From Rhodospirillaceae bacterium (lineage in GTDB: Bacteria; Pseudomonadota; Alphaproteobacteria; UBA828), in NCBI GenBank assembly GCA_028819955.1, contig JAPPKP010000161.1:1-13988 (forward strand): a stretch of DNA of 13,988 nt, read 5' to 3'. A program made the translations under genes and the position numbers. The notes beneath the pieces are model-generated. The model made no database searches and was not told where the DNA came from. It saw only the letters and a program-made list of their open reading frames with translations. Below are positions 13,839-13,988 of the stretch, in pieces (position 1 is the first letter of the stretch; every line of letters begins with the position of its first letter).

Positions 13839-13988
13839 CTTTACCCAGAAGGCCGGCGGGCCGCACGATCAGCACCAGCAGCATCAGGAGAAGGCCGAGG
13901 ATGCTCGCGATGGTCCCGTCGAGGTAAGTGGCCACGAAGGTGTGGAAGAAGGTGTAGAGCACCGCGGCCAGCACCGCGCCTTCGAGGC
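13825..13988 (-). CDS. livH: Second LivH-type ABC transporter permease, C-terminal part
   Basis: Only the last 53 residues or so are in the window. They contain a membrane helix (S-I-L-G-L-L-L-M-L-L-V-L-I) followed by the typical LivH ending V-R-P-A-G-L-L-G-K. The stop codon TAG (13827-13825) lies inside the start of the livM-like gene. The order H-M fits a LIV permease pair whose other genes lie beyond the right edge. Confidence 0.85.
   Translation of the reverse strand, partial: LEGAVLAAVLYTFFHTFVATYLDGTIASILGLLLMLLVLIVRPAGLLGKGEKV

Overview
The window is GC-rich DNA that reads like a free-living alphaproteobacterium. The grounds are strong G/C at third codon positions, several LIV-type ABC transporter genes, RpiR and LytTR regulators, and intergenic palindromes of the kind common in that class. 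This placement is an inference from style, not from a marker gene.

Left end (1-1716). On the minus strand, a DUF2141 secreted protein gene overlaps (ATGA) the start of a carotenoid oxygenase gene that runs off the window. Facing away from them on the plus strand is a four-helix membrane protein with a C-terminal LytTR DNA-binding domain.

Gene-poor stretch (1717-2507). It holds a strong 13-bp palindrome, one copy of a dispersed repeat, and the 5' stub of an IS3-family orfA with its possible IS end. No intact gene is visible.

Central system (2508-11822). An RpiR/SIS regulator (minus) diverges from a seven-gene plus-strand run. The run encodes a beta-hydroxyacid dehydrogenase, a Tat-exported periplasmic binding protein, LivH- and LivM-type permeases, LivG- and LivF-type ATPases, a third short ATPase without a recognisable ABC signature motif, and a thiamine-diphosphate (ThDP) enzyme of the acetolactate synthase superfamily. 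Several junctions overlap (ATGA). The divergent promoter region contains three GAA-N6-TTC dyads, two of which bracket a near-consensus sigma-70 promoter, so RpiR is the obvious local repressor. Together this looks like an inducible uptake and catabolic unit. A small, probably anionic compound would be imported, then processed by a ThDP-dependent carbon-carbon bond reaction and a semialdehyde/hydroxyacid redox step. The substrate cannot be read from the sequence.

Right end (11823-13988). A second, inverted copy of the dispersed repeat precedes a TPR-like gene of unknown function. That gene runs convergently into, and overlaps by 56 bp, a second LIV permease pair (livM-like complete, livH-like partial) on the minus strand. 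The two repeat copies face each other about 10 kb apart and bracket the whole central system.
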